Source: Rotaria sordida
Taxonomy: Eukaryota; Rotifera; Eurotatoria; Philodinida; Philodinidae
Direction of reading: 5' to 3'
NCBI GenBank assembly: GCA_905250125.1
Contig: CAJNOL010000444.1
Coordinates: 1-64,000, forward strand
Length of the DNA: 64,000 nucleotides
How positions within the stretch are numbered: position 1 is the stretch's first letter; each line of letters opens with the position of its first letter. A model generated the notes under the pieces. The model ran no database searches. It was not told where the DNA came from and saw nothing but the letters and a program-made list of their open reading frames with translations. The translations under genes were made by a program, and so were the position numbers. Shown piece after piece: positions 27,617 through 39,116 of this stretch.

Positions 27617-27718
27617 CGGGTGTGGGAGCTCTCCTCTTGACACACATACATCCACACTAGCAACTACGCGCACATCCAAACCCACACTCCAAACTCACAC
27701 CCACACTGCACAGCCATA
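27617..27718. repeat. Telomere-like GT/AC tract
   Basis: GGGTGTGGGAGC is followed by a longer AC-rich stretch containing AAACCCACACTCC, AACTCACACCCACACTGC and related words. It directly follows the decayed MULE-like element. Composition and words resemble the other GT/AC tracts in this window. Confidence 0.55.
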
Positions 27719-28119
27719 GCCACAGCTGGTATTGAAGATGTTCGTATGGTTGGAAGAGTTGCCGGAGCGAGCGATATTGGTTACCATCTAAGGTGTGCCA
27801 AAATAAGATTTCATTTAAAAAGTAGAAAACGTGTATCACAGAAAAAGTGAAGTTTGACATTACCAAGTTCAAAAGTGATAAGGCATTATAATTATTTCAG
27901 ACAGATCTGAATGCAACTTTGGCCGAGACAACTAAAGTGACACTCTATTGATGATAAATACTGATTGTTTATGAATGAGATATTATAAATTATTGATCAA
28001 AGCTTCTTAGCTTTTGTTCACTAGCCGAATCACCATGGTACTCAAAGAGAAACTGAATATCAGAACAAGTACAGACATCTTCAAAAATAGTGTTAAAAGT
28101 AAAATCGATGATTGTCAGA

Positions 28120-30275
28120 AATAATATTGTGATGAAGTATATGAGGAAATAGAAAAGTCTATTAAATTTAATGATTTAGCCACTGTTTTCTCAATTATTA
28201 GACGTCTTCGAGGAGGAAGCAAACGAATGGAGAATATGCTAATTAAAGGCAAGAATGGGAATTTACTAGGCAATTCATCGGATCGTTTAGGACGATAGCA
28301 TGAGCACTTAAACGAGTTACTCAACGTTCGTGCAGCAGTTGATCCTGATTTGATCGATGAAATTCAAATAAATCTTTCATCACAAACAGTAGAACAACGA
28401 CAGAATGCTCAACCATCTATAGATGAAGTCAGAAGAGCGCTAAGCCAAATGAAATCTAGGAAAGTGCCTGGCAACGACGAAGTGACGGCTGATATTCTGA
28501 AAGCTAGTGGTGAGTCAATGGTTAAATAACTTCACAGAATGTTTACTGTCGTGCGGAATAACAAGGAGATGGTGCACAAGAATGGAACTTGACGATTCTA
28601 ATCAGGCTATATAAGAATAAAGGAGAGAAACAATTGTGCAACATTTGCAAAGGAATTTCATTACTAGAAGCTCAGTCTGGTTTTCGTTCCAACAGATCAA
28701 CAATCGATCAAACCTTCACATTAAAAATGACAATAGAAGAACGAAGAGAGTTTAACAAACCTCTCTTCATATATTTTATTGATATAACCAAAGCATATGA
28801 TTCTGTCGATTTGGCGAAAGATGAGCATGTAAAGTTAAGCACGAGGAAAGATCACCATGGGAAGATGAATACCGGAAAGTTGAACACGTAAAAAGGAAAA
28901 TCAGTTTGTAAATGAAAATCTAATGAGTACGTAGTGGAAATAGATATGGTAAACGACAAAATTTCTGTATCTGATAAACCTAGATATCTCAACTTGGTAT
29001 TTATTAATGTAAGTTATTTTTATAACTTAAGTATTTTTACATTTGTAACAATTAATAACAATGATATCTGGTGTTTCTTGAGTGTGACGAGCGCGATAAG
29101 CAATTTGCTTGTCAAATCTCCATAGTTCAAATGCTGCACTATTAGTTTTACATGAATACTGTATTGGTAGTTGAATAATAGTCTTTGTAACAATACATAT
29201 ATGAAGACGAGAATGACGAAGATGTGTCGAATATTTTATACAACATCGATATCTTGTTTTCAGTGATGGATTGATTCTTTATATATCAAAAATCATCCAG
29301 GTCTAAATGTGGATTTTGTTTTGTTGTACCGTTATTGAAAATAGTTGTCATATGGAGAAATTATTAGTGTCAGAGAACAAATGTTTCGTTATTGTTTATA
29401 CTAGCAATTAATTATTTGTTATTTATCCATTAAATGTTGTTAATTATGATAAACTTAAGTACACTAGTACTTTTCATCTTTACTTTTCGCACTTGATCTT
29501 ATTAACATACATAGGCATTCGTTTATTTATCAGCACCATGTGTAAGTTAATTTCGCTTTCCGTGCTCATCTTTCCGGTTCCTGTTTCTGCCAATCGTGAA
29601 CCACTGTGGAGAGTGTGCCGCAAGTATGGAGTTTCAGAGAAACTCGTTAATCTTCTAAAAATGCTTTATAAGAACTCGAAGGCAAAAGTCAAAATTGATG
29701 ATGGCTTATCGGACAGTTTTGTGATCGAAACGGAAATTTTACAAGATGACATTCCATCACCAATATTATTTAATATTCTCTTTGATTTTATTGTTAGAAG
29801 AAGTATAGAAGAGGCTAGTATTACCATCATGAAGTTTTCATACGGCAGCAACAGTTTCTATTATGACAAACGCGAGAACTACATGAATTTGACATCTTGG
29901 CCTTATTATACGAAGCTGATCTCGTCACTATGTACAAGACAGCGAACAATTTGAGACTTTCGTCAACATATCTGAAAAAGTCATACAAAAATTTGGCTTA
30001 ACGATGAGCATCAAGAAAACATGTATAATGACTCTGAAACAATTTGAAGAAGATCAAAATCGAAAAGTTTTAAAGCACCAAGATTGATCTAAATATTCTG
30101 AATCAGCAGCTAGAAACGATTGATTCCTTCACTTACTTAGATTGCAATTTCACAAGTGATCAACGATCAGACGAAGAGATAAATATACGTCTAGCTAAAG
30201 CTATCATAGCGTTTAACACCATAGACTACAATTTATATACGGAATACTGTGACATCTTCTGGACGTAATCTATGG
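28120..30275 (+). pseudogene. Dead non-LTR retrotransposon reverse transcriptase
   Basis: Translation in shifting frames gives a typical LINE-type order. A linker with IIRRLRGGSKR and a NLLGNSSDRL stretch is followed by the RT start (MKSRKVPGNDEVTADIL) and a QSGFRSNRSTIDQ segment. Motif A is FIDITKAYDSVD; after an insertion the frame resumes REPLWRVCRKYGV. Then come a motif B-like stretch (PSPILFNILFD) and a terminal segment with ETIDSFTYLDCNF and IRLAKAIIAFN. The expected FADD-type motif C is not recognisable (FSYGSN occupies the area). There are several stops and frameshifts. The endonuclease half and the 3' end are missing. The clade is probably Jockey/CR1-like but cannot be fixed by eye. 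Confidence 0.8.
28811..29592. mobile_element. Non-autonomous element inserted in the reverse transcriptase
   Basis: About 780 bp without homology to RT split the codons for Asp-Ser-Val-Asp from those for Arg-Glu-Pro-Leu-Trp. The ends are inverted: left TTGGCGAAAGATGAGCATG, right the complement of TGGCAGAAACAGG...GGAAAGATGAGCACGG. GAAAGATGAGCAC-like words repeat inside each end. The flank is compatible with an AT duplication. Removing this block rejoins the RT reading frame, so the insertion came after the retrotransposon. Confidence 0.7.
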
Positions 30276-31281
30276 ATACACAGAAAATTTCCATTGGATG
30301 AAGGCATTTCAGCTTAATGATTTCTCACATTTTTTTCTTAGAGATGATATAATTTATTCAACATTATAGTATGTTAGCGAATGAGGATGTTATTATTTTT
30401 CTATTTTTACATAATTTTAGTGGTGATTTGGTTATTCTTTTCTATTCTTTATTCTATTGTCTTTTTCTTTTATCCTTCTTCTTTGCTTCTAACTATTTTC
30501 TTAATTCTTTCTTCCATTTTCTATAAGTTTCGCTTGAGCAATTGAAAAGTCAAATTAAATGCTTCGATATCACTTTTTTCGTCGTCTCATCCAATACATC
30601 GTGTTACACAACTGAGTAAGAGAAAACAAAGTATTCAACTTTTCTTTCCCCTACTAAATCAAGTATATATATCTCTTCATTTCGAACTAAAAGTTATTAT
30701 TATTCCTGAAATTACATGGATTCACGTATGAACATGAGTATGTGCACGCTGTATATGATTCAGCACATTTCTTTACTTCGCGTGATAAGTTGTATCGTAG
30801 ACAAACTTCGATAACATTTCGTTTAAATATTAATCTACATAGATTGCTTAAATTTATGCTATTTTTTTGGAAGGATAGATGTGTTCATTTCATTACTTTT
30901 CGTTTATAATTATGATTAACAGCAATAAAGATACTTACTTTGATACAGTCGATACCTCAGTATTTTCAGCGACGCGGGATATCTCTATGTACAAGAAGTT
31001 GTTGATCGTGGCAGCGTTTCCATACAATGATGTTGCATCTAACCTTTTAATACTGATAGTAGATATAAATATGTATTTTTCTTTCCTTTCAGTCTGTCAG
31101 CTCTTACTATACGTGGCAACATATCGACAATCGGGTTAGACAATACTCATACTACGAAAAAAACATTTGTATTCTCTTCCAACTTTAGTCATATTATGAC
31201 AACACCTAGTGAGCAGATTTGTCTCGAGCAAAATGACACTTTTTCTCTTGATGAATTACATATAATAAATGATTCTTCTAG
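30276..31281. other. Gene-free spacer upstream of the F-box gene
   Basis: AT-rich sequence between the dead retrotransposon and the F-box start codon. An open frame at 30879-31139 shows no domain. TTCTTCTAG directly before the ATG at 31282 could be a 3' splice site of a 5' UTR intron. No other feature is seen. Confidence 0.5.
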
Positions 31282-33696
31282 ATGGACGAGTATTCCAATT
31301 TCGAAATATTTCCCGACGAAATAATATTACAAGTGTGTCGCTATTTAAGCGGAGCCGATGTTCTCTACTCTTTTTTTAATCTTAATGTTCGTCTCAATAT
31401 TACAATAGCTGGTTATTGTCGTTATATCAATCTCTTAGGTACCACGTACCGACCATTTAACTATGTTACTTCTCATGTTCTGTCTCGAATCGGTTCTTCT
31501 GTTCAATCTTTGGTGCTAAATGGCAATTGGGAAACAGTAATGTCTGCTGAAGCATTTGCTGTTCTTTTTGCCTCACCACTATCAACTACGTTTCCGCAAT
31601 TGCAAAAATTGACACTTAAATGGTTCACTGGTGAGCGACTTTCATCGTTCCTTAATACCCTTGAAGATCTTACGCAACTTGTCGAACTTGACATCCGAGG
31701 CCTTAAGGGAGAAACTGAAAATACTTTGCTGGCGAAAACCTTGGCTGCCAATAATGGTCGGCTCACCTTTGTATCATTCGACGAGGATTCAGTTTATTTA
31801 GATATATCTGAAGGTGATAAAACAATTTCGTATCCAAATATTCAAGAACTCATAGTTAACTTAGAGTTAAGTCGACTATTTCCACGACTTTTAACAATCG
31901 TACCGAATGTACGTCGTTTGCATGTGATGTTCGACGAATTGTCAGATCATCTACAGTTTCAAAACACATTCACAAACATGTCACCTCTTGTTCATCTCAT
32001 CGATTTTCAATTACGTTCGATCAACCTTCATTGGACGTTAGATGAAATTATTGATGTATTGCATCTGATGCCCTTGTTACAGAAACTCGCACTCGACCTG
32101 CGCACTAACGATGAACGTCTTGCCAAGGGACAGGCTCTTGTCTTGGCTTTGCCTTCATCTGTGACACAGATTCATATTTTCATTCGCTATTACTTTTCTG
32201 AACCGAATTTGGAGACCGATGAGTTACTTGCTTCATGGCCAACTCACCTTCCAGTCAACTGTTTGTTGGACGAAACATGGCAACGTGCGTTAATTCATAC
32301 CATTCCTTTTAATCTGCGTTCAATTCTTCTACGAGCAGAAATGGGTCAACAGACATCATCAGTTTGGAAATATATGCAAAAAGTTGAAGACTTATACATC
32401 TATGAACCAACAAGTCTCACCGATCTACTCGTCATACTACAACATTTCCATCAGCTTCAGACACTCACTATCGACTCAAAGAATCAATTAGAAAATTGTA
32501 TGTTTTTTTTTGTCTCTGATCTTCTGTTTCATCACATGAGAAGCATTGTTTAAGTAAGAATGATAAAAACGACGATCAATTTCTTGAGTATAAAGTCAAG
32601 AAAAAAACATATCTTAAGATATGAGTAAATCAGACAGGGTTAAGTAGAGAGGATAGTAAGTCATAGTGATCATTGTCTCCTCCCTGCAATAGAATAGAAA
32701 AATCGAGCTCATTTCGCTTTTCCGGAAACAATGTTGGAAGTAAGCTATTGACAAATGATAACTTGTTACTTGAAACTGTGAGCATTATTATTCTAAATAA
32801 TTTGAAAAAAATTTTGTAAAATAAATAGGGTCTAAGTCAATGATACTCATTAATCATAAGGAATAAACTATATTGTTTACAAATAGTTGATTAATTTTTA
32901 AGTAGATCTATTGAAATATTTTGTTTAAATTTTTTTTACACATATGAACGTCATTTCTGGTCAAAAACAGTCAATCATGTTTTGTCGATACCTCTGTCTG
33001 ATTAACTATTATCTTCGGAGTTCTCTCATAAGAAGTATATATTTAGAGTCCAAGTTTTGCAAATGTTAACTCAATCATAAGCTAGCTGTTTTTCTATGTA
33101 CGAGCACTAAAGCGTTTTTTCTAATTTTTCTTCAAATCAATTCATAATGTCTAATATATATTATCGAGTCAATAACATGTTTGTTTATTTACATAGTTGC
33201 TGTAACATCACCGACACAATCAATTGTTTTAAGTTTGCCTCGTCTTAGAAAGCTTGAAATAGTTGGAATTTGTCCGCAACTCGACTTTCTCAAGGCAGCG
33301 CTCAATCTTAACTATTTGAGTGTTCACTTCGATTGCCTCAAGAGTCTACTCGATCACGAACCTACATGCCATCTGCTGCAGCAACGAATTATTCGTCTCG
33401 ACGTCGGCAACTGGCCAGACAGTGAATCGAATCTACTGCAACACATCTGTCGAGTATTCAGCAATCTTCGTGTTCTTATCATAGAGCTGAAAGACTCAAA
33501 TATGATCGTTGATCCAATGGTCTTAACAGTACTTGCTCAATGGAATGGCAAACTCTCTTGGTTCGACGTTAATGGTTCACCATCAGATGAAGCTAGTAAA
33601 AATCTACGGCAGTGGCTGATCGATCATACTCGTTTAACAGCAAAAGACTCGTTCGGAGTCCAATATATTGACTATTGGTTTACTTTGTGGATGTAG
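31282..33696 (+). CDS. F-box protein with LRR-like repeats
   Basis: F-box proteins recruit substrates to SCF ubiquitin ligases through Skp1. Two exons, 31282-32497 and 33197-33696, join in phase across a 699-bp GT-AG intron (donor GTATGT, acceptor TACATAG) to give 571 residues. Residues about 5-45 are the F-box: NFEIFPDEIILQVCRYLSGA, then DVLYSFFNLN. The rest is a run of irregular leucine-rich units such as FPQLQKLTLKWF, LTQLVELDIRGL, LPRLRKLEIVGI and FSNLRVLIIELK. The C-terminus ends DYWFTLWM. Third-codon positions are less A/T-biased than in vigilin or TGFBRAP1. F-box/LRR genes of this shape are numerous in bdelloids, so this is probably one member of a family; the substrate is unknown. Confidence 0.85.
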
Positions 33697-35979
33697 TAGT
33701 TTAAGAATACTAGTGACTTTTTCGTGTTTCTGCTTATCATGATAGTATTCAACTAAGGCACGTGTGACCACTGTTAATTCAGAATTACTATTTCTATCAT
33801 ATCTGATTACATATAAAATCTTACCGATATAAAATGCTATAGAACCAAGAAATAAAAAACTAAAATTGCTACACAACTACAAATATACCTAGAACAAAAT
33901 TTTCAAAGTTCTTATTTTAAATAACTTTCGGTTGTTTTTTAGAAATATGTAGTAACAATTAAAACCAGAATAGCATACCTTTTCGAAAGTAATATATAAT
34001 TACTTGTTGAATTAAGACCGCTGAGAAGTTGTAACAAAAAACTATACCTTTTCAGTAAGAAGAGAAATGCGAACAATTGCGAGAAAAATGAGTATAATTT
34101 AGCGTGTCTAAACGCTCGATATTTTCTCAGTTTTTTTTGCAAAAACATACTGGGCGTTTTTCGACATTCAAGAAATTTTGATGTTGAAAATCTGTACAAA
34201 GTAAAACAAACTCTACAAAATGAGGTATCATTTTTCTAAGACAAAATTGGTACAAAAAGTGGCATGCCTATCGAACTGGATCTGCAGGAGAAATTTTAAA
34301 ACTATCTTTCGTCCAAAAATTATGTTTAAACAATGCATAGATAGTGATCTATTTTGATTTCTTCTATGATTCGTTGAATGCTATAAAATTTTCTGACTTT
34401 GCTATCTATTTTCCTTTTCAGATTTATGTCAGTTCATCCCCGATACTTATGTAATGGTTGCAGAATATAATTGATAATTACAACAGATTCAATTTGATTT
34501 CGTTCAAATCATGCTAATGTGCATGACAATGAGGATAAAAATCACAGTCTTGACTGATTTGTTATTATTTTAGATTTTTAAAAGTAGTAAATCATATCTT
34601 CTCATGTTCATGTGATATTCTAATGCTATACTTTTGTATGGTCAATCTTCCTAAATGAATCGAATATAAATTGTTTCTTTCCTTATTCTCCAATTGTTTA
34701 CTTAATATTGATGTATCTTTTTACATAGTAAATAAGATATGAATATTTTTTAATTTTTTACAAATGCACCAAAGCATGACTATGTACATTATGGTACAGT
34801 TTGCTTATGAAAAGCGAGTGCACATATACACCAGGGCTCCGCGTACAATAGGACAGTCCCATCGGATGCAACTCACTTGAAAAACATTTCATGAGATGAG
34901 ATGCGACGGAAATTTTTTGAGCATCATCCCATCCTGTAGTCCAATGGAACGAACAGATTTTGTATAAAGCTATTCTTTTGTTAAGAACGATATAATTGTT
35001 TCCAAATAGATGTCGTACTCATCTGTTCGAGTGAAACAAGTTAAAAATAGTTCTTATTTACTAATTATTTTTAATTTAGATGTTCACAAGTTAGCTTTGT
35101 ATTTGAATTATATCAAATGCAAAAAAGATTTATTAGTAAAAAAATTCACAGAATAAACTATTTCAGTCTTAACATCACGAAGGCTTTGACACAGTAGTCG
35201 GGTAGACTAAAGAAGAATTAATTTATTTTATGTTTATCTTTAAATCATCTGCAACATGTACTGTAATCAGATTGATAAGCTTTTTAATTATCGATGATTC
35301 GAAATTACTTTCAAAAAAATTGAAAACAAACTCATTTTGCCTGAGCAAGCATGAGTACTAGTTGAAATATTTGTTTTAGTGAGGCGCAAATGATTTATAA
35401 CAAAACTTTTGTAATATTCTAATTCTCAAAAGAAAATATTTGGCTACGTAGCAGCTATGAAATTTATTTCAATATATCTTTCTTTCAATGAATTTTGTTT
35501 TATTCTTCATCACAGGAATATAATACTTTTTTTTTTATTGCTTTTTTTTTGATATTTTTACTTTTATTTGAAATAAAACAAATGAATGCATCTAATGTAC
35601 ATGAACAAAATATTTGCGATTGCGATGTATGAAAAAATAACAAAAGTCTCATATCTCATCACATAAAGAAGTGGAAACAAGAATTAAATTATTTGATGAC
35701 ATATGAAAAATTTGAGCACAATATATTCGTTCTCATCAAGAAAAACATGTTAAAACTACCTGATACCTATTGTAAAACGTTCTGACATTATCAATTATTT
35801 TATTTTAGTTCGTTTCGTTACTAAGACAAACAACTTTCTCTGTGATGAGTATCTAAAATAAAAAGTATTTCCCCTCATGATCTATATTACCACGGAACTC
35901 ACATGACAGTTGTTCATCATAAGAATTGAATTTATTTTTTCTTTTAAGTTTTGTTTCTTATTCAATCGATCATTTGATC
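33697..35979. other. Gene-free spacer
   Basis: AT-rich sequence downstream of the F-box gene. The open frames at 33634-34199 on the minus strand are low complexity. A somewhat GC-richer patch at about 34830-34940 (GGGCTCCGCGTAC, CATCCCATCC) may be a small repeat remnant but I could not define ends. Confidence 0.5.
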
Positions 35980-36433
35980 ATGTCTTAACAAGGTACTGCA
36001 TTACAAAATTATAACAATGAATTAGTAAAAACGTATACATATATTATTTTTCTCTTCATGCGAAATTTTTTTTTCTTAATATTTTTTTTGATAGATATCA
36101 AAGATTTATGGGCGAAACGTGATGAATTACAACGACAAATTTTAATTGAAGAAGAAAATAAGCATAAATTTGAAAATGCAATACGTTTATCAAGTGAAAA
36201 ATTACCTAAAATCAATGAAAATTTAGCAAAAAACAATTACGCTAAGAACAGAATTTGATCATACAATAAGTGAAATTGAAGCTGCTTAGATGAAAATTCT
36301 TGAAAGTTCACAAACACTTCTTGCTGTAATATATTTATTTCTCTTAATCATATTCCAATTAACTATCTTTGTTTTTTTTTCATAGATATTCAAACGAGAA
36401 TCACATTCACTTCGTACTAAACTTGATGAATAA
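35980..36433 (+). pseudogene. SSNA1: SSNA1 (NA14) pseudogene, microtubule/centrosome coiled-coil protein
   Basis: SSNA1 is a small (~119 residues in human) coiled-coil protein that self-assembles into fibrils at centrosomes and basal bodies. The translation follows the family: ATG at 35980, then QGTALQNYNNELVK. After an intron comes WAKRDELQRQILIEEENKHK, then LPKINENLAK. In another frame comes LRTEFDHTISEIEAA, a stop, and MKILESSQTLLA. A final exon follows, FKRESHSLRTKLDE with a stop at 36431-36433. Lesions are a TAA at codon 3 (35986-35988) where the family has Gln, a frameshift in a poly-A run near 36228, and a TAG where the family has Tyr in EAAYLKIL. The first intron's phase also does not close cleanly. 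This is a formerly functional, intron-containing copy, not a processed one. An intact copy should exist elsewhere in the genome. Confidence 0.85.
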
Positions 36434-36442
36434 ATTACTAAT

Positions 36443-37636
36443 CTATAGTCATATCAACTGGAAGTAGAGATTAAATTTTGATTTTTGTTTTTGAGAAATT
36501 TGGTATATGTTGTTATTCATTCTCTATTTGATAGACATGTGTGTTTATATGTGATTGATGTATGATTGTATAGTACAGGTGGTCTATAGCTTATACTATT
36601 GATATCACTTCATTAATGATGAAAACAAAAGAAATAAAACAAAAAGAAATAAAAGTTGATTACGTTTTCAATCTTTATATTAATGTAATTTTTTACTTGT
36701 TCATATAACATGGCCAATGGATGAATGTCTGATCAATAGAAACAGAATGGCATATACTATTATATTGGAGCATGAAATCAATTAACTTTGTTCCTTGATC
36801 ATATAAAATTGAAGAAGAAAATAATCCAGTAATAATAGGAACGATGGGAAAAAAGTTACAGCTTGTCCTATTAAAATCTCCTCCTCAAAAGAATTTAGTT
36901 ATCAATACAGGGATGAATTTTGAAATTTTCATATGGCAATAGAGAGTAGAAAAAGTACTACAAAATGGTATGAAAAGACGTTTTTAAAATAAGAATAAAT
37001 CTTCACAATTTCATTCAACTTTCTTTTTATCTTAACATTTCTCCTAGATACAGTCAAAGGAAAAAATATTGGGAAACTCGACCGTCTCGAGGCTTCCTTA
37101 AAATCGATTTTTGTCAGTACATGAGAATCGCACGAAATTTTCAGAATATTTCAAGACTACAATAAAGAAGCTATGATAGAGTTTTCAGCCCTAAACCATA
37201 ATGTTTGAGAGAAATATGTATTAAACAAAGCACAAAATTCCCATCATTACTGGATTATTTTCTTCTTCAATTTTATATGATCAAGGAACAAAGTTAATTG
37301 ATTTCATGCTCCAATATAATAGTATATGCCATTCTGTTTCTATTGATCAGACATTCATCCATTGACCATGTTATACGAACAAGTAAAAAATTACATTAAT
37401 ATAAAGATTGAAAACGTAAGCAACTTTTATTTCTTTTTGTTTTATTTCTTTTGTTTTCATCATTAATGAAGCGATATCAATAGTATAAACTATAGACCAC
37501 CTGTACTATACAATCATACATCAATCACATATAAACACAAATGTCTATCAAATAGAGAATGAATAACAACATATACCAAATTTCTCAAAAACAAAAATCA
37601 AAGTTTAATCTCTACTTTCAGTTGATATGACTATAG
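36443..37636. repeat. Large snapback (inverted) repeat with ~400 bp arms
   Basis: The left arm 36443-36849 begins CTATAGTCATATCAACTG and is matched by the reverse complement of 37235-37636, at over 90% identity by eye. About 385 bp of unrelated sequence separates the arms. Its left end is 10 bp after the SSNA1 pseudogene stop. It may be a foldback transposon, or a duplicated and inverted SSNA1 3' flank. No transposase is present. Confidence 0.85.
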
Positions 37637-37727
37637 TTTTCTCTCCCATATAATACAATATCACTGAAGATAATTCTTTCGTCTTCTTTTTTCTTCTCTT
37701 CTTGTCAGACATATTTATTTGTATATT

Positions 37728-37953
37728 AGAAATAAATATAAAGAAAAAGTAAAATTAAAAAAGCAATTATATTGGATAAATTTCTAATGCTAATGATGGT
37801 AATTAGAAGTAAATATAAAGAAAAAGTAGGATTAAAAAAGCAAGTATATTGGATAAATTTCTAATGCTATTGATGATAATTAGAAGTAAATATAAAGAAA
37901 AAGTAAAATTAAAAAAAAAATTATGTTGGATAAATTTCTAATGCTAATTATGA
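37728..37953 (+). repeat. 77-bp tandem repeat, ~3 copies
   Basis: Units start at 37728, 37805 and 37882 with an exact 77-bp period. Each contains TAAATATAAAGAAAAAGTA and TTGGATAAATTTCTAATGCT with a few substitutions. The tract lies between the snapback repeat and the lipocalin gene. Confidence 0.9.
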
Positions 37954-38098
37954 GAATGAGAAAAAATATTATGGTTGGAGAAAGGTTTTTGTAAATTATT
38001 GTTTGGGAATGTTCGTTTAGAAAGTACGGAGTCTATTGAATTTTTTTGGATTGTTTTTTCCTTCAAGGAAATTATCTGTTATTACAGCAGTTTCTGCT

Positions 38099-38710
38099 TC
38101 ACAGTGCTGGACATGGTTTTTCCTGATATGGAGTTGTTATAAGTTGTTTTGGACTAATACATAAGTTCTTATCAACATATCGAACAAGTGGATTTAAATA
38201 TTTGGCTGCTAAAGTTTTTTGTCGACTATATATAGTTACATGTCGTTCTTTACATGGATTAGTTTGTCTATAATTTTTTGAAATACAAAAATAAACTAAT
38301 GCATAATGATAATAATCAGTTTTTAATACAAGGAAAGGCCAATTAACTATGGGTCCATTTTTGAGATCTTCCGTTCTAAGAATCATTCTTGCACCATTAC
38401 TTGCATCAATTGACCATGAACCAGTTGAAAAACAATTTGTTTCATTAGGGTTTCGTGCTTGACCGTAAACAATAAGACGTCGTTTACCCTTATCTTGAAA
38501 GTCAAATAATTGAGAATGATCACCCCATATATCATCAGATGTTTCTCCAGTCAGGAACCATTTTATTTCATACCATGTACCAAGAAATCTGCATAGATCA
38601 AAATTTTGTTGAGCACGTAAACTTGAGAATGCAGGTAGTCTACATTCCCGTTCCATTGATTCGTTAATTAATAGGAAGAATCCTATCATCAGAAACCAAT
38701 ACATCTTCAT
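38099..38710 (-). CDS. Secreted lipocalin, apolipoprotein D-like
   Basis: Lipocalins are eight-stranded beta-barrels that carry small hydrophobic ligands outside the cell. The frame begins at the ATG at 38710 (the open frame extends further but has no upstream ATG) and encodes 203 residues. MKMYWFLMIGFFLLINES is a signal peptide. Lipocalin block 1 is seen as LCRFLGTWYEIKWF (G-x-W-Y at about residue 44). Block 2 is DYYHYALVYFC, and block 3 has the conserved Arg in TIYSRQKTL. Cysteines near DLC, NCFS, YFC, NPC and LC could form the usual disulphides. The C-terminus PCPAL may be a short tail. It is an unspliced gene between repeats; downstream on the minus strand is the 77-bp repeat. The ligand is unknown. 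Confidence 0.85.
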   Translation of the reverse strand: MKMYWFLMIGFFLLINESMERECRLPAFSSLRAQQNFDLCRFLGTWYEIKWFLTGETSDDIWGDHSQLFDFQDKGKRRLIVYGQARNPNETNCFSTGSWSIDASNGARMILRTEDLKNGPIVNWPFLVLKTDYYHYALVYFCISKNYRQTNPCKERHVTIYSRQKTLAAKYLNPLVRYVDKNLCISPKQLITTPYQEKPCPAL

Positions 38711-39108
38711 ATGTTGACTTGTTTTTATTAAATGTATAATATAAACGTACACAAGTATACCTATGCGCGCGTGCTGCTTATATACAAAATGAACTGTCGG
38801 TATTATTTAGTAAAATATAGAACAGACCAAAAATTAGTAGGTAAACAAAACGACTTAATATATGCAATTCTTTTGTTTTTGATATATTTTTAGAAAAGAA
38901 TATTATTGATTGACAGCAAAAAAACAGAGATGAAATTTGCTATTTGACGTTTGTTTTTTTTCGCTGAAATGATCTGATTTCTAACTAATACTTCAAAAGA
39001 AGATTGACCATCGTTTTTTTAATATATACTCTATTTTGGATTTGAGATATCAGTCCATTGATAGACTTTAATGTATACTGGAATCAACACTTATTAATAT
39101 CAATCATA

Positions 39109-39116
39109 GTTCGATA
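39109..39116. repeat. 8-bp target site duplication, left
   Basis: GTTCGATA here is repeated exactly at 42191-42198, directly outside the inverted ends of the MULE transposon. An 8-bp duplication fits the 8-11 bp typical of Mutator-like elements. Confidence 0.75.
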
